A stretch of DNA of 64,000 nt from Polaromonas sp. (GTDB lineage: Bacteria; Pseudomonadota; Gammaproteobacteria; Burkholderiales; Burkholderiaceae_C). Made by a program: the position numbers and the translations under genes. The stretch lies in the NCBI RefSeq assembly GCF_029945925.1, contig NZ_JAQSDN010000065.1, positions 50,401 to 114,400 on the forward strand, in the 5' to 3' direction. Numbering within the stretch: position 1 is the stretch's first letter; each line of letters begins with the position of its first letter. The notes under the pieces are model-generated. The model made no database searches. It had not been told where the DNA came from and worked only from the letters and a program-made list of their open reading frames with translations. Below are positions 25,701-32,809 of the stretch, piece by piece.

Positions 25701-26299
25701 TGCCCATGGATCCGATGCGCACGGTGATCGAGAGCCGTCCCAAGGGCGCCTTGTCGGCGGTGGCCGAAAAGGTCGACTACTGGACGCAGGAAGGGCACAA
25801 GACGCTGTACATCGTGGTGTCTTTCCTGCCGGTGCCGTCGGCCAGCGGCGAGGGCACGGTTGAACGTGCCATCGAGTTTTTCATGCCGGTGGGGCAAAGC
25901 GGCGAGTCGCAGCAGTGGATCACCTCCAGCATGCGCATGCTGTCGCTGGCCGCGCGCGGCGGTTTCCTCGAGCGTGCGCTCAGCGACATGCGCAAGGTCG
26001 CCTGGGACCGTGGCCCGGTGCGGCTGGGCACCTATGAGAAAACCGACGGCACACGCGTGCCGTTGTGGCACGACTCGGAAGTCGCCGCCATTGCCTATGC
26101 GGTGCAGAACATCATTGCGCGGCGCGCCCGACAGGGCGTTGCCAGCGCAGCACCGGTCGTGGATCCCCAGGTCGACATGGCGCTCGCGCCGCCGGTGATG
26201 GCGGGCAAGAAGTGCAGCGAATGTGGCGCCCACGCGGTGATCCGCAAGGATGGTTGCGACTATTGCACCCAGTGTGGCCACCTGGGCGTTTGCGGATGA
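22736..26299 (+). CDS. nrdJ: Adenosylcobalamin-dependent ribonucleotide reductase (class II), intein-containing
   Basis: Class II reductase that makes dNTPs with coenzyme B12 and needs no oxygen. ATG 22736 overlaps the previous stop (ATGA); the 1187-residue precursor holds a 380-residue intein at residues 298-677, leaving an 807-residue mature enzyme. Extein features: LINCFVQPVGDC (first redox Cys about 91), GGGVGYDFSRIRP, the active-site motif NP/CGEQPLPPYGCCDLG split by the intein after Pro297, SIAPTGTVSLAFADNASNGIEP, and a C-terminal zinc ribbon (CSECGAHAVIRKDGCDYCTQC). By comparison with known class II enzymes the +1 residue Cys678 is the thiyl-radical cysteine and Cys689 its redox partner, so the unspliced protein cannot work. 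nnrS overlaps the 3' end (ATGA). Confidence 0.95.
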   Translation: MKRDQFGRPQDLTATQPISQDVLKEKYLKPGESGVEDLYRRVARALASVEPEAERARHEALFLENLHAGAIGAGRIMSAAGTAIQATLINCFVQPVGDCIQGVDDGGYPGIYEALREAAETMRRGGGVGYDFSRIRPRGAEVKATASMASGPCSYINVFDQSCSTVESAGSRRGAQMGVLRIDHPDVHEFITAKRTPGRWNNFNVSVGMPDAFMHALAEDQPWELVHKAKPGAPLIAQGAFQRADGLWVYQTVAARELWDTVMHSAYDFAEPGILFLDHINQDNNLRYCEEIAATNPCVTADTWVMTTDGPAQVSDLVGRPFSAVVDGKSYAVKSDGFFKTGHKPVFVLRTLEGQALRLTADHRVRRVARRTRFALEAGWTEAAQLKAGDEILLHDHRALGGWEGAGTQAEGYLLGLLIGDGTLKSDKAVISVWAPELKLAANGAVAYAQTGAAGIVHAAEAAAATLSHRSDFRGFQRPVAGRGEARMASGAVRRLALDMGMRPGHKTITAAMEKASSVFAEGLLRGLFDADGSVQGSQEKGVSLRLSQSDPGLLQTAQRMLLRLGIVSTIYPNRRLAQARPLPNGRGGLTVYETASQHELVISGDNLRMYAERVGFADTDKAERLDHALGSYKRSLNRERFTATVESLTEDGCEDVFDVTVADIHAFDANGLYVHNCGEQPLPPYGCCDLGPIILTRFVRHPFGFNGAPDFDFQAFAKSVTTQVRALDNVLDVTFWPLPQQQAESAAKRRIGVGFTGLGNALAMLCLRYDAPEGREMAARIAVAMRDAAYAASVALAKEKGAFPKFDADGYLASGTFASRLPAALQQSIRANGIRNSHLLSIAPTGTVSLAFADNASNGIEPPFSWMYRRKKRESDGSTTEYAVEDHAWRLYRELGGNVDKLPGYFVSALEMSADSHIGMMEAVQPFVDTAISKTVNVPADYAYEDFKSLYQQAWRARLKGLATYRPNAILGSVLETHAPAAAPAAAVPMDPMRTVIESRPKGALSAVAEKVDYWTQEGHKTLYIVVSFLPVPSASGEGTVERAIEFFMPVGQSGESQQWITSSMRMLSLAARGGFLERALSDMRKVAWDRGPVRLGTYEKTDGTRVPLWHDSEVAAIAYAVQNIIARRARQGVASAAPVVDPQVDMALAPPVMAGKKCSECGAHAVIRKDGCDYCTQCGHLGVCG
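23627..24766 (+). mobile_element. LAGLIDADG-type intein within nrdJ
   Basis: A 380-residue in-frame intein. Splicing block A starts at its Cys1 (CVTADTWVMT); block B is TADHRVRR (63-70) with the conserved Thr and His; block F is EDVFDVTVADIHAF (359-371); block G ends in NGLYVHN with His379-Asn380, and the next extein residue is Cys. Between them are two LAGLIDADG helices, LLGLLIGDG (117-125) and LRGLFDADG (228-236), each with its acidic residue, so the homing endonuclease looks complete. Insertion is between the Pro and the catalytic Cys of the NPCGEQ motif, a conserved site used by other ribonucleotide reductase inteins. Confidence 0.95.
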
Positions 26300-27618
26300 G
26301 TGAGCGCCCGGTCATCGCCCTGCGGGTGAGGCCGGGCAAACCCACGGCCAGCGAGCGGGCCAGGGTGGATCGCCGCTGGCGCGCCAGCCATCTGCTGCTG
26401 GCGCCGCACCGGCTGGGTTTTTTCTTGGCCATGGTGGTGCTGGTGGCCGCAGGCAGCTGGTGGGCGCTGGTGCAGCTGGACCGCATCAGTCCGGTGCTGA
26501 GCCTGCCCTATGCGCTGTCGCCTTCGCTGGCCCATGGTGCGGTCATGACCTTTGGTTTTATTCCTCTGTTCTTCGCGGGTTTCCTGTTCACGGCCGGGCC
26601 GAAATGGCTGGGCGTGCAGCCCTTGGTGCCCCGGCAGCTTCGCGTGCCACTGCTGCTGCAGGCAACGGGCTGGCTGCTGTGCCTGGCCGGCGCGCACCTG
26701 CATGGCCTGACGGCATTGGCCGGGCTGGTGCTGGCCTGTGCGGGGCTATCCTGGGTAACGGCCCTGTTCTGGGGGCTGATCCGGCGCAGCCATGCCGACG
26801 ACCAGGTGCATGCGCGCACGGCAGGCGCGGCCTGCATCGTGGGTTGCGTGAGTCTGGCCGGTCTGGCACTCGGTCTGTTTCTGGGCAAGCCCGACGTGGC
26901 GCGCGCCTGCGTGCTCACCGGCTTGTGGGGGTTTGTGGTGGTGGTCTACGTCTCGGTGGCACACCGCATGATTCCGTTTTTCACCTCCAGTGCCATGCCG
27001 CGCATCGACGCCTGGCGCCCGTTCTGGGTGTTGTGGCTGATGCTGGCCGTCGCGGCGGCCGAGGTCGTGGCGGTGTGGGTCGAGCTGGAGGGCCCCCTGC
27101 AAGGCACGGCGGGCACGGTCTGGAGCGTGGCGCGCGGTGCCTTCGAGCTGGCCGCGGGCGGCGTGCTGCTCTGGCTCGCTGTTGTCTGGGGGCTGGTGCA
27201 AAGCCTCAAGAACCGTTTGCTGGCCATGCTGCACATCGGGTTTTTCTGGCTCGGCCTGGCGCTGGTGCTCGGGGGTCTTGCGCAGTGGCTGGGTCTGGTG
27301 CAGGACGCGCCGGTGCTGGCCCTTGGGTCGCTGCATGCGCTGACCATGGGTTGCCTGGCGTCGCTGATGCTGGCCATGGTCACGCGGGTGTCCTGTGGCC
27401 ACAGCGGCCGCGCGCTGGTGGCCGACAACATGATCTGGACGCTGTTCTGGCTGCTGCAGGCCGCGACGCTGCTGCGCATTGCGGCTGCCGCGCAAACGGC
27501 CCTCGCGGGCTGGCTGCTGCTGGCGGCGGCGCTGTTGTGGGCGGGTGTCATGGGGGTGTGGGGTGTGCGGCTGGGCAACTGGTATGGCCGCCTGCGTGCT
27601 GACGCGCGGCCCGGTTGA
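26296..27618 (+). CDS. nnrS: NnrS family membrane protein
   Basis: NnrS-family haem/copper membrane protein, linked in other denitrifiers to nitric oxide metabolism or NO stress. The frame is open well upstream inside nrdJ, but ATG 26296 overlaps the nrdJ stop and gives 440 residues with about 12 hydrophobic helices. Family blocks are HRLGFFLAMVVL near helix 1, HGAVMTFGFIPLFFAGFLFT, AHRMIPFFTSSA and LHALTMGCLASLMLAMVTRV, with conserved histidines as likely metal ligands. It is placed between nrdJ and a nitroreductase-like gene. No nitrite or NO reductase gene is in the window, so it may protect against NO leaking from nitrite reduction. Confidence 0.9.
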   Translation: MSERPVIALRVRPGKPTASERARVDRRWRASHLLLAPHRLGFFLAMVVLVAAGSWWALVQLDRISPVLSLPYALSPSLAHGAVMTFGFIPLFFAGFLFTAGPKWLGVQPLVPRQLRVPLLLQATGWLLCLAGAHLHGLTALAGLVLACAGLSWVTALFWGLIRRSHADDQVHARTAGAACIVGCVSLAGLALGLFLGKPDVARACVLTGLWGFVVVVYVSVAHRMIPFFTSSAMPRIDAWRPFWVLWLMLAVAAAEVVAVWVELEGPLQGTAGTVWSVARGAFELAAGGVLLWLAVVWGLVQSLKNRLLAMLHIGFFWLGLALVLGGLAQWLGLVQDAPVLALGSLHALTMGCLASLMLAMVTRVSCGHSGRALVADNMIWTLFWLLQAATLLRIAAAAQTALAGWLLLAAALLWAGVMGVWGVRLGNWYGRLRADARPG

Positions 27619-27628
27619 GGGCGTACTG

Positions 27629-28309
27629 ATGAACCTGCTTGCCGTCCCGCCCCCGTTGCCACTATCCACCGCGCCAGACAACGATCCGGCCAGCCTGGCG
27701 GCGACGCTGATGCAGTCACGCCAGACCATTTTGCCCAAGCGCCTGCTGGCGCCCGGTCCCGACGCGAAGCAGCTCGGCATGATCCTGAACGCGGCGGCCA
27801 CGGCGCCTGACCACGGGCAGCTGCAACCCTGGCGCCTGGTGTTTGTTCCGCAGGCGGCGCGCGCGCGGCTGGCCGAGGTGTTCGGCGCGGCGCTGATGGC
27901 GCGCGACGCCCAGGCCACTGCGGAACAGCTGGCGCAGGCGCAGGAAAAAGCGCACCGGGCCCCCTTGCTGATGCTGGTGGTTGTCGATGGCCAGCGCGGC
28001 GATGCGGAGATTGACCTGGCCGAACGCACCGTGTCCGCCGGTTGCGCGATCCAGAACATGCTGCTGATGGCCACCGCATTGGGGTATGGTTCGGCATTGA
28101 CCAGCGGCAAGGCGCTGAAGTCCGCCGGCCTGCGCGCCCTGTTTGGCCTGGCGGCTGGCGAACAGGCGCTGTGTTTTGTCAGCATCGGCACGGCACAGTC
28201 GCGCAAGCCCGCGCGCCTGCGCCCTGCGCCGCCGGATTTTACAAGCAGCCTTTCGGCCGACGGGCACGCACCGGGGCGCGAACCGGCGGATTCTTTTTAT
28301 TCCCTGTGA
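27629..28309 (+). CDS. Nitroreductase family protein
   Basis: Probable FMN-dependent NAD(P)H oxidoreductase of the nitroreductase family (226 residues). The start is ATG 27629, 10 nt after nnrS; upstream codons in this frame lie within nnrS. Recognisable segments are the N-terminal RQTILPKRLL, AAATAPDHGQLQPWRLVFV (the FMN-contacting loop, equivalent to APSxxNxQPW) and AIQNMLLMATALGYGSAL. This pattern fits the YdjA-like subgroup. Substrate unknown; in this setting nitro-compounds, quinones or a cofactor-related step are all possible. Confidence 0.83.
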   Translation: MNLLAVPPPLPLSTAPDNDPASLAATLMQSRQTILPKRLLAPGPDAKQLGMILNAAATAPDHGQLQPWRLVFVPQAARARLAEVFGAALMARDAQATAEQLAQAQEKAHRAPLLMLVVVDGQRGDAEIDLAERTVSAGCAIQNMLLMATALGYGSALTSGKALKSAGLRALFGLAAGEQALCFVSIGTAQSRKPARLRPAPPDFTSSLSADGHAPGREPADSFYSL

Positions 28310-28320
28310 CTGGATGATTC

Positions 28321-28725
28321 ATGGACATTCTGAGTTTTGACGACCTGCTGCAGGCAGCCCGGGCCCAGCCCGAGCCGCAGCGCCTGCTGTTTGTGTTCAC
28401 CGGTGTGGAGCTGCCCGAGGACAGCACGCCGGTGCAGCGCGAACGTTTTGAAGCCGGCCAGGGTGGTGCGCTGGTGCCGCTGATGTGTGTGGACAAGCGG
28501 CCGGAAGATCTGAGCTCGTTTGCGGCGCTTGTGCAGGAGTCCAGCCAGTTCGGCCACCACTGGGGCCTGGTGTTCGCCGCCGCGCTGGGGGGCTCGGTGA
28601 ACCGCGCGCCCACCACCGAAGATGCCGAGGAGCCGCTGCAACGCATGGTCGAGTCCATCAAGCAGGGGCAGATTGGCGCTTTCATCCCGTTTGACCCGCA
28701 GGGCCAACCGGTGCAGTTCGGCTGA
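28321..28725 (+). CDS. Small conserved protein downstream of nrdJ
   Basis: A 134-residue soluble protein with no domain I can name. It starts MDILSFDDLLQAARAQPEPQ and contains LLFVFTGVELPEDSTP, an acidic middle and IGAFIPFDPQGQPVQFG at the end; no signal peptide or membrane helix. My recollection is that similar small proteins near nrdJ genes in Burkholderiales carry the label of a ribonucleotide-reductase-associated protein, but I could not verify that. It lies 11 nt after the nitroreductase gene and 1 nt before the hemerythrin gene, so it belongs to the same transcript. Confidence 0.8.
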   Translation: MDILSFDDLLQAARAQPEPQRLLFVFTGVELPEDSTPVQRERFEAGQGGALVPLMCVDKRPEDLSSFAALVQESSQFGHHWGLVFAAALGGSVNRAPTTEDAEEPLQRMVESIKQGQIGAFIPFDPQGQPVQFG

Positions 28726-28726
28726 C

Positions 28727-29308
28727 ATGGGCACGGTGCGCCGCACTGAACGGCCTGATGCCGTGCCCGGCTTTCAAGCGCCTGGGGCCGGTTTTGAAGC
28801 GCCTTTCGAGATGCTGGGTGCTTGCCACGAGCGGGTCGAGCGCATGCTGGCCTTGTTGGCACGCCTGCAGCAGCATCTGCTGGAGCGCGGCTGCGACGAT
28901 GCCGCGCGGCAGGCCGCGCGTGACGTGATGCGTTACTTCGACCTCGCCGCGCCGCTGCACCACCAGGACGAGGAGATGCACGTGTTCCCGCCGCTGCTGG
29001 CCGGACCGGACGCCGGCCTGCGCGCCCTGGTGCAGCGCCTGCTGCAGGACCACCGCGACATGGAAGCCGCCTGGCCCCTGGCGCGCAGTGTGCTGCAGGC
29101 CATCACCGACAGCCCGGCTGCGGACTGGACGCCGCTGGACCCTGCCCGGACCGCTGCGCTGAGCCGGTTTGCCGCACTGTACGTGCGCCACCTGGCGGAC
29201 GAGGACCAGCTGGCCTATCCCGCAGCGCAGGCCACGCTGACGGGCGACGCCCTGCGGGCCATGAGCCAGGACATGATGCAACGCCGCGGCGTGCCCGCCC
29301 GGAAGTGA
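28727..29308 (+). CDS. Hemerythrin HHE-type protein
   Basis: Predicted di-iron four-helix protein (193 residues) likely sensing or binding O2/NO, or repairing iron-sulfur centres. The frame is open upstream, but ATG 28727 follows the previous stop by 1 nt. Candidate iron ligands in order are His34 (CHERVERM), His78/79 with Glu83 (LHHQDEEMHVFPPL), His109 (DHRDMEAAW) and His155 with Asp/Glu (RHLADEDQLAYPA). This spacing is that of HHE domain proteins such as the YtfE/Ric group, but the N-terminal Ric domain is missing. It closes the long nar-nrdJ gene run. Confidence 0.86.
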   Translation: MGTVRRTERPDAVPGFQAPGAGFEAPFEMLGACHERVERMLALLARLQQHLLERGCDDAARQAARDVMRYFDLAAPLHHQDEEMHVFPPLLAGPDAGLRALVQRLLQDHRDMEAAWPLARSVLQAITDSPAADWTPLDPARTAALSRFAALYVRHLADEDQLAYPAAQATLTGDALRAMSQDMMQRRGVPARK

Positions 29309-29350
29309 CGGCCGTGCTCCCCGCCGCATGAATACGGGCAAAATAGGGGC

Positions 29351-30673
29351 ATGAACGCGCCTGATCTTTCCAACACGCTGACCCGAAGCAGCGAAGCCGA
29401 CGCCGAACTGGCAGGCCTGATGGCGGTCATGGGTTCCAAGGCAAAATCGGCCTCAGCCCAGACGGCGCGCGCGCCGGCAGCTATCAAAAACAGAGCGCTT
29501 TTGACGCTGGCCGGCTTGCTGCGGCAAAACGTTGCGCCTTTGCAGGCGGCCAACCAGCGTGACCTCGAACGGGCGGCCGCGGCCGGCCTGGCCGGCCCCA
29601 TGCTGGACCGCCTCAAGCTCGGGGCCAAGGACATCGCCACGGTGGCCGCGGGTTGCGAGCAACTCGCCGCCATGCCCGACGTGATCGGCGAGATCATCGG
29701 CATGAAGCAGCAGCCCAGCGGCATCCGCGTCGGCCAGATGCGTGTGCCCATCGGCGTGTTCGGCATGATTTACGAAAGCCGGCCCAACGTCACGATCGAA
29801 GCCGCGTCGCTGGCCATCAAAAGCGGCAACGCCTGCATCCTGCGCGGCGGCTCCGAAGCGATCGAGTCGAACAAGGCGCTGGCGGCCCTGGTGCATCAGG
29901 CGCTGCAGGACGCCGGCCTGCCGGCAGAGGCCGTGCAGCTGGTGCCCACCATCGACCGTGCGGCGGTGGGTCTTTTGATCACCATGCCGCAGTATGTGGA
30001 CGTCATCATTCCGCGCGGCGGCAAGGGCCTGATCGAGCGCATCAGCCGCGACGCGAAAGTGCCGGTCATCAAGCACCTGGACGGCAACTGCCATGTCTAT
30101 GTGGACGACCCCTGCGACATGGCCATGGCCGTGGCCGTGGCCGACAACGCCAAGACCAGCAAATACAGCCCCTGCAACGCCAGCGAAGGACTGCTGGTGG
30201 CGCGCGGCATCGCGGCTGACTTCCTGCCGAAAATCGGCGCCATCTACGCCGCCAAGGGGGTGGAGATGCGCTGCGACGCCGAAGCCCGGGCCCTGCTGGC
30301 CCCGGTGCCAAACGCCATCGTCCAGCCCGCCAGCGAGCAGGACTGGTATGAGGAATACCTGGCGCCGGTGATCAGCATCAAGGTGGTGGCCGGTGTGGAC
30401 GAAGCAATTGCCCACATCAACCAGTACTCCAGCCACCACACCGACGCCATCCTCACGCGCGACCACATGCATGCCCAGCAATTCCTGCGCGAGGTCGATT
30501 CGGCCAGTGTCATGGTGAATGCGAGCACCCGCTTCGCCGACGGTTTCGAGTTTGGCCTGGGCGCTGAAATCGGCATCTCCACGGACAAGTTCCATGCCCG
30601 CGGCCCGGTCGGCATCGAGGGCCTGACCTCGCTGAAATACGTGGTGCTGGGCAACGGGGAAGTGAGGCTGTGA
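29351..30673 (+). CDS. proA: Gamma-glutamyl phosphate reductase
   Basis: Second enzyme of proline synthesis, reducing gamma-glutamyl phosphate to glutamate semialdehyde with NADPH. 440 residues, aldehyde-dehydrogenase fold. Key blocks are IYESRPNVTIEAASLAIKSG, the catalytic-Cys region KYSPCNASEGLLV, DEAIAHINQYSSHHTDAI and the end SLKYVVLGNGEVRL. Residues about 30-51 (KSASAQTARAPAAIKNRALL) are encoded by a forward copy of the family 1 repeat, so the N-terminus is longer than usual (E. coli ProA 417). The next gene begins at or within a few bases of the stop. Confidence 0.95.
   Translation: MNAPDLSNTLTRSSEADAELAGLMAVMGSKAKSASAQTARAPAAIKNRALLTLAGLLRQNVAPLQAANQRDLERAAAAGLAGPMLDRLKLGAKDIATVAAGCEQLAAMPDVIGEIIGMKQQPSGIRVGQMRVPIGVFGMIYESRPNVTIEAASLAIKSGNACILRGGSEAIESNKALAALVHQALQDAGLPAEAVQLVPTIDRAAVGLLITMPQYVDVIIPRGGKGLIERISRDAKVPVIKHLDGNCHVYVDDPCDMAMAVAVADNAKTSKYSPCNASEGLLVARGIAADFLPKIGAIYAAKGVEMRCDAEARALLAPVPNAIVQPASEQDWYEEYLAPVISIKVVAGVDEAIAHINQYSSHHTDAILTRDHMHAQQFLREVDSASVMVNASTRFADGFEFGLGAEIGISTDKFHARGPVGIEGLTSLKYVVLGNGEVRL
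29440..29502 (+). repeat. Family 1 hairpin repeat, copy inside proA
   Basis: Reads AAAATCGGCCTCAGCCC then GGCGCGCGCGCCGGCAGCTATCAAAAACAGAGCGCT in two blocks, very close to the intergenic copies at 41584 (AAAATCGGCCCCAGCCC) and 32559 (CAGCTATCAAAAACAGAGCG). It encodes residues about 30-51 of ProA in frame. Confidence 0.8.
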
Positions 30674-30675
30674 TC

Positions 30676-31005
30676 ATGTCTTTCCGGATTTTTGACAGCC
30701 GTTTCGCGCCGGCCGGTCTGTTTCTCGCGGCCTTGGCACTGCCGCTGGCGGGCCAGGCCGCTTCACCGTCGGCCGTCGACATGGGTTGCTACAACTGCCG
30801 CGGCGCCTACCCGCGCGGCGAGGCGCCGGGTTTTCCGCAGATCGCGGCCAAATACGCCGAGCGCAAGCCTGACGCGGCGGCCGAGCAGCGGCTGGCCGAC
30901 AAGCTGCGCCCGGGCGAATGGCTGGAGCACATCGATGCTCACGAAAGGCTCAGCCCCGAAACCGCCAGGGCCCTGATCCTCTGGCTGGTCGAAGGCGCGA
31001 AATAG
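30676..31005 (+). CDS. Periplasmic cytochrome-c-like protein lacking the haem histidine
   Basis: Small secreted protein of 109 residues. A signal peptide (about 1-28, cleaved near GQAAS) is followed by DMGCYNCRGAYPRGEAPGF and a helical C-terminus ending TARALILWLVEGAK. The layout is that of a small class I cytochrome c, but the haem motif reads C-Y-N-C-R (residues 38-42) instead of CxxCH and no methionine ligand is evident near the C-terminus. Either a normal haem site has been lost or this is a different Cys-pair protein. A GTG at 30670 overlapping the proA stop is an alternative start. Confidence 0.7.
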   Translation: MSFRIFDSRFAPAGLFLAALALPLAGQAASPSAVDMGCYNCRGAYPRGEAPGFPQIAAKYAERKPDAAAEQRLADKLRPGEWLEHIDAHERLSPETARALILWLVEGAK

Positions 31006-31117
31006 CCGTCACGAGCCGCGTGCCGGGCTTCTTCGGGGAAGGGCAGCTTGCCTTGAATGCGGCGTGATCGCCTCCACCTCCTAGAATTCGCTTCCAATAC
31101 TTATAAAAGAGGGCCGC

Positions 31118-32413
31118 ATGGTTCCGCATCTCATTACGGCCCTGAACGGCCCGATCAACGAACTCGAGCAGCGCATCCTGGACACCACGCCGGCGATCGA
31201 GCGCTGGTTCCGTCTCGAGTGGATGGAGCACACGCCGCCGTTTTACAGCTCGGTCGACGTGCGCAACGCCGGCTTCAAGCTGGCACCGGTGGACACCAAC
31301 CTCTACCCCGCCGGCTGGAACAACCTGACGCCCGAGATGCTGCCGCTGGCCGTCCAGGCGGCGATGGCGGCAATTGAAAAAATCTGCCCCGAGGCGCGCA
31401 ACCTGCTGGTCATTCCCGAGAACCACACGCGCAACACCTTTTATCTGGCCAACATCCTGCAGCTCAAGCGCATTTTTCACCAGGCCGGGCTCAACGTGCG
31501 TTTCGGCTCGCTCAGTCCCGACATCACCGAGCCGACCACGCTGACCCTGCCCACCGGCGAGCAGATCACGCTGGAGCCGCTGGTGCGCACAGACCGGCGC
31601 CTGGGGCTGAAAAATTTCGACCCCTGCACCATCCTGCTCAACAACGACCTGTCGGCCGGCATTCCCGGCATGCTGGAAGACCTGCACGAGCAGTATTTGC
31701 TGCCGCCGCTGCATGCGGGCTGGTCGGTGCGGCGCAAGTCGCGCCATTTCCAGGCTTATGAAGAGGTGTCCAAGCGTTTCGGCAAGCTGCTGGGCGTGGA
31801 CCCCTGGCTGATCAACCCGATGTTTGCCAAGTGCGGCGAGATCAACTTTGCCGAAGGCACGGGCATGGACTGCCTGACCACCAACGTTGATGCGCTGCTG
31901 ACCAAGATCAGGCGCAAATACAAGGAATACGGCATCAACGAAAAGCCGTTTGTCATCGTCAAGGCCGACAACGGCACCTACGGCATGGGCATCATGACGG
32001 TGCGCGACGTGAAAGACCTCGACGAGCTCAACGGCAAGACCAAAAACAAGATGAGCACCACCGAGGACGGCCGGCCGCTGTCCGAGGTCATCATCCAGGA
32101 GGGGGTCCAGACCCACGAGCGCATCAACGACGCGGTGGCCGAGCCCGTGGTCTACATGATGGACCGTTATGTGGTGGGCGGCTTTTACCGCGTGCACGCC
32201 GACCGCGGCATCGACGAGAACCTCAACGCCCCCGGCGCCAGCTTCGTGCCGCTGGCTTTTGCCGACAGCGGCCGGCTGCCGCAGCCGGGTGTGCCGCCGG
32301 GCGCCAGCGGGCCCAACCGTTTCTACATGTATGGGGTGATCGGCCGGCTGGCCATGCTGGCCGCCAGTTACGAGCTGGAAGCCACCGACCCGGACGCCGA
32401 GGTTTACGACTAG
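31118..32413 (+). CDS. gshA: Glutamate-cysteine ligase
   Basis: First enzyme of glutathione synthesis, joining glutamate and cysteine with ATP. At 431 residues it belongs to the short proteobacterial type found in Burkholderiales, not the E. coli type. Recognisable blocks are PVDTNLYPAGWNNL, VIPENHTRNTFYL, KPFVIVKADNGTYGMGIMTV (ATP-grasp-like) and PVVYMMDRYVVGGFYRVHAD. The gap before it contains TATAAAAGAGGG just ahead of the ATG. gshB lies 4 kb downstream beyond kup and benE, so the pathway genes are near but not adjacent. Confidence 0.93.
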   Translation: MVPHLITALNGPINELEQRILDTTPAIERWFRLEWMEHTPPFYSSVDVRNAGFKLAPVDTNLYPAGWNNLTPEMLPLAVQAAMAAIEKICPEARNLLVIPENHTRNTFYLANILQLKRIFHQAGLNVRFGSLSPDITEPTTLTLPTGEQITLEPLVRTDRRLGLKNFDPCTILLNNDLSAGIPGMLEDLHEQYLLPPLHAGWSVRRKSRHFQAYEEVSKRFGKLLGVDPWLINPMFAKCGEINFAEGTGMDCLTTNVDALLTKIRRKYKEYGINEKPFVIVKADNGTYGMGIMTVRDVKDLDELNGKTKNKMSTTEDGRPLSEVIIQEGVQTHERINDAVAEPVVYMMDRYVVGGFYRVHADRGIDENLNAPGASFVPLAFADSGRLPQPGVPPGASGPNRFYMYGVIGRLAMLAASYELEATDPDAEVYD

Positions 32414-32520
32414 AGGCTTGTTCACCCCTATCCCCTTGCAGGGGACGCCGCGAGGTATCCGGCAAAGCCGGCCGCCCGCGGCGGCTGACGAAGTCGGGGA
32501 AGGCGCTGCGGACCCTGGGC
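32412..32520. repeat. Interspersed GC-rich intergenic repeat, family 2, copy 2
   Basis: The spacer after gshA contains CCCCTTGCAGGGGACGCCGCG and GGCAAAGCCGGCCGCCCGCGG, matching the order and wording of the copy at 58318-58425 (CCCCCCTGCAGGGGGCGGCG, GGCAAAGCCGGTTGCGCGGC). Non-coding. Confidence 0.6.
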
Positions 32521-32558
32521 GCTCAAAACCATTCACTTGCGGGCCTTTTTGGCCCCCG

Positions 32559-32606
32559 GCCCTTGATGGGTGGTCGCTGACAGCTATCAAAAACAGAGCG
32601 GTTTTT
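32559..32606 (+). repeat. Family 1 hairpin repeat, intergenic copy (gshA/kup)
   Basis: GGCCCTTGATGGGTGGTCGC then TGACAGCTATCAAAAACAGAGCGG; nearly the same as the copy ending the PIN gene at 61797 and the second half of the proA copy. The rest of the 395-nt gshA-kup spacer holds the family 2 repeat and no gene; a promoter for kup probably lies in 32620-32720, where GC drops. Confidence 0.75.
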
Positions 32607-32809
32607 TTCGCCCTTTCAGTTGGACAAAAAAACCGACCGCTTCGCGTCGTTGTTACAAGTTGTTGCGGTGCAACAAAATACCGGATTCTCGTGATTAGAG
32701 GTTTGCTCTGACTTGCCGAATGCGGGACCGGGCGCAAAATAGCACTCCCCAAGACAACCTTTCTCGCCGTGGCGGCCAGCCTGACCCGGGCCCCCGCGAG
32801 AATTTTTTT

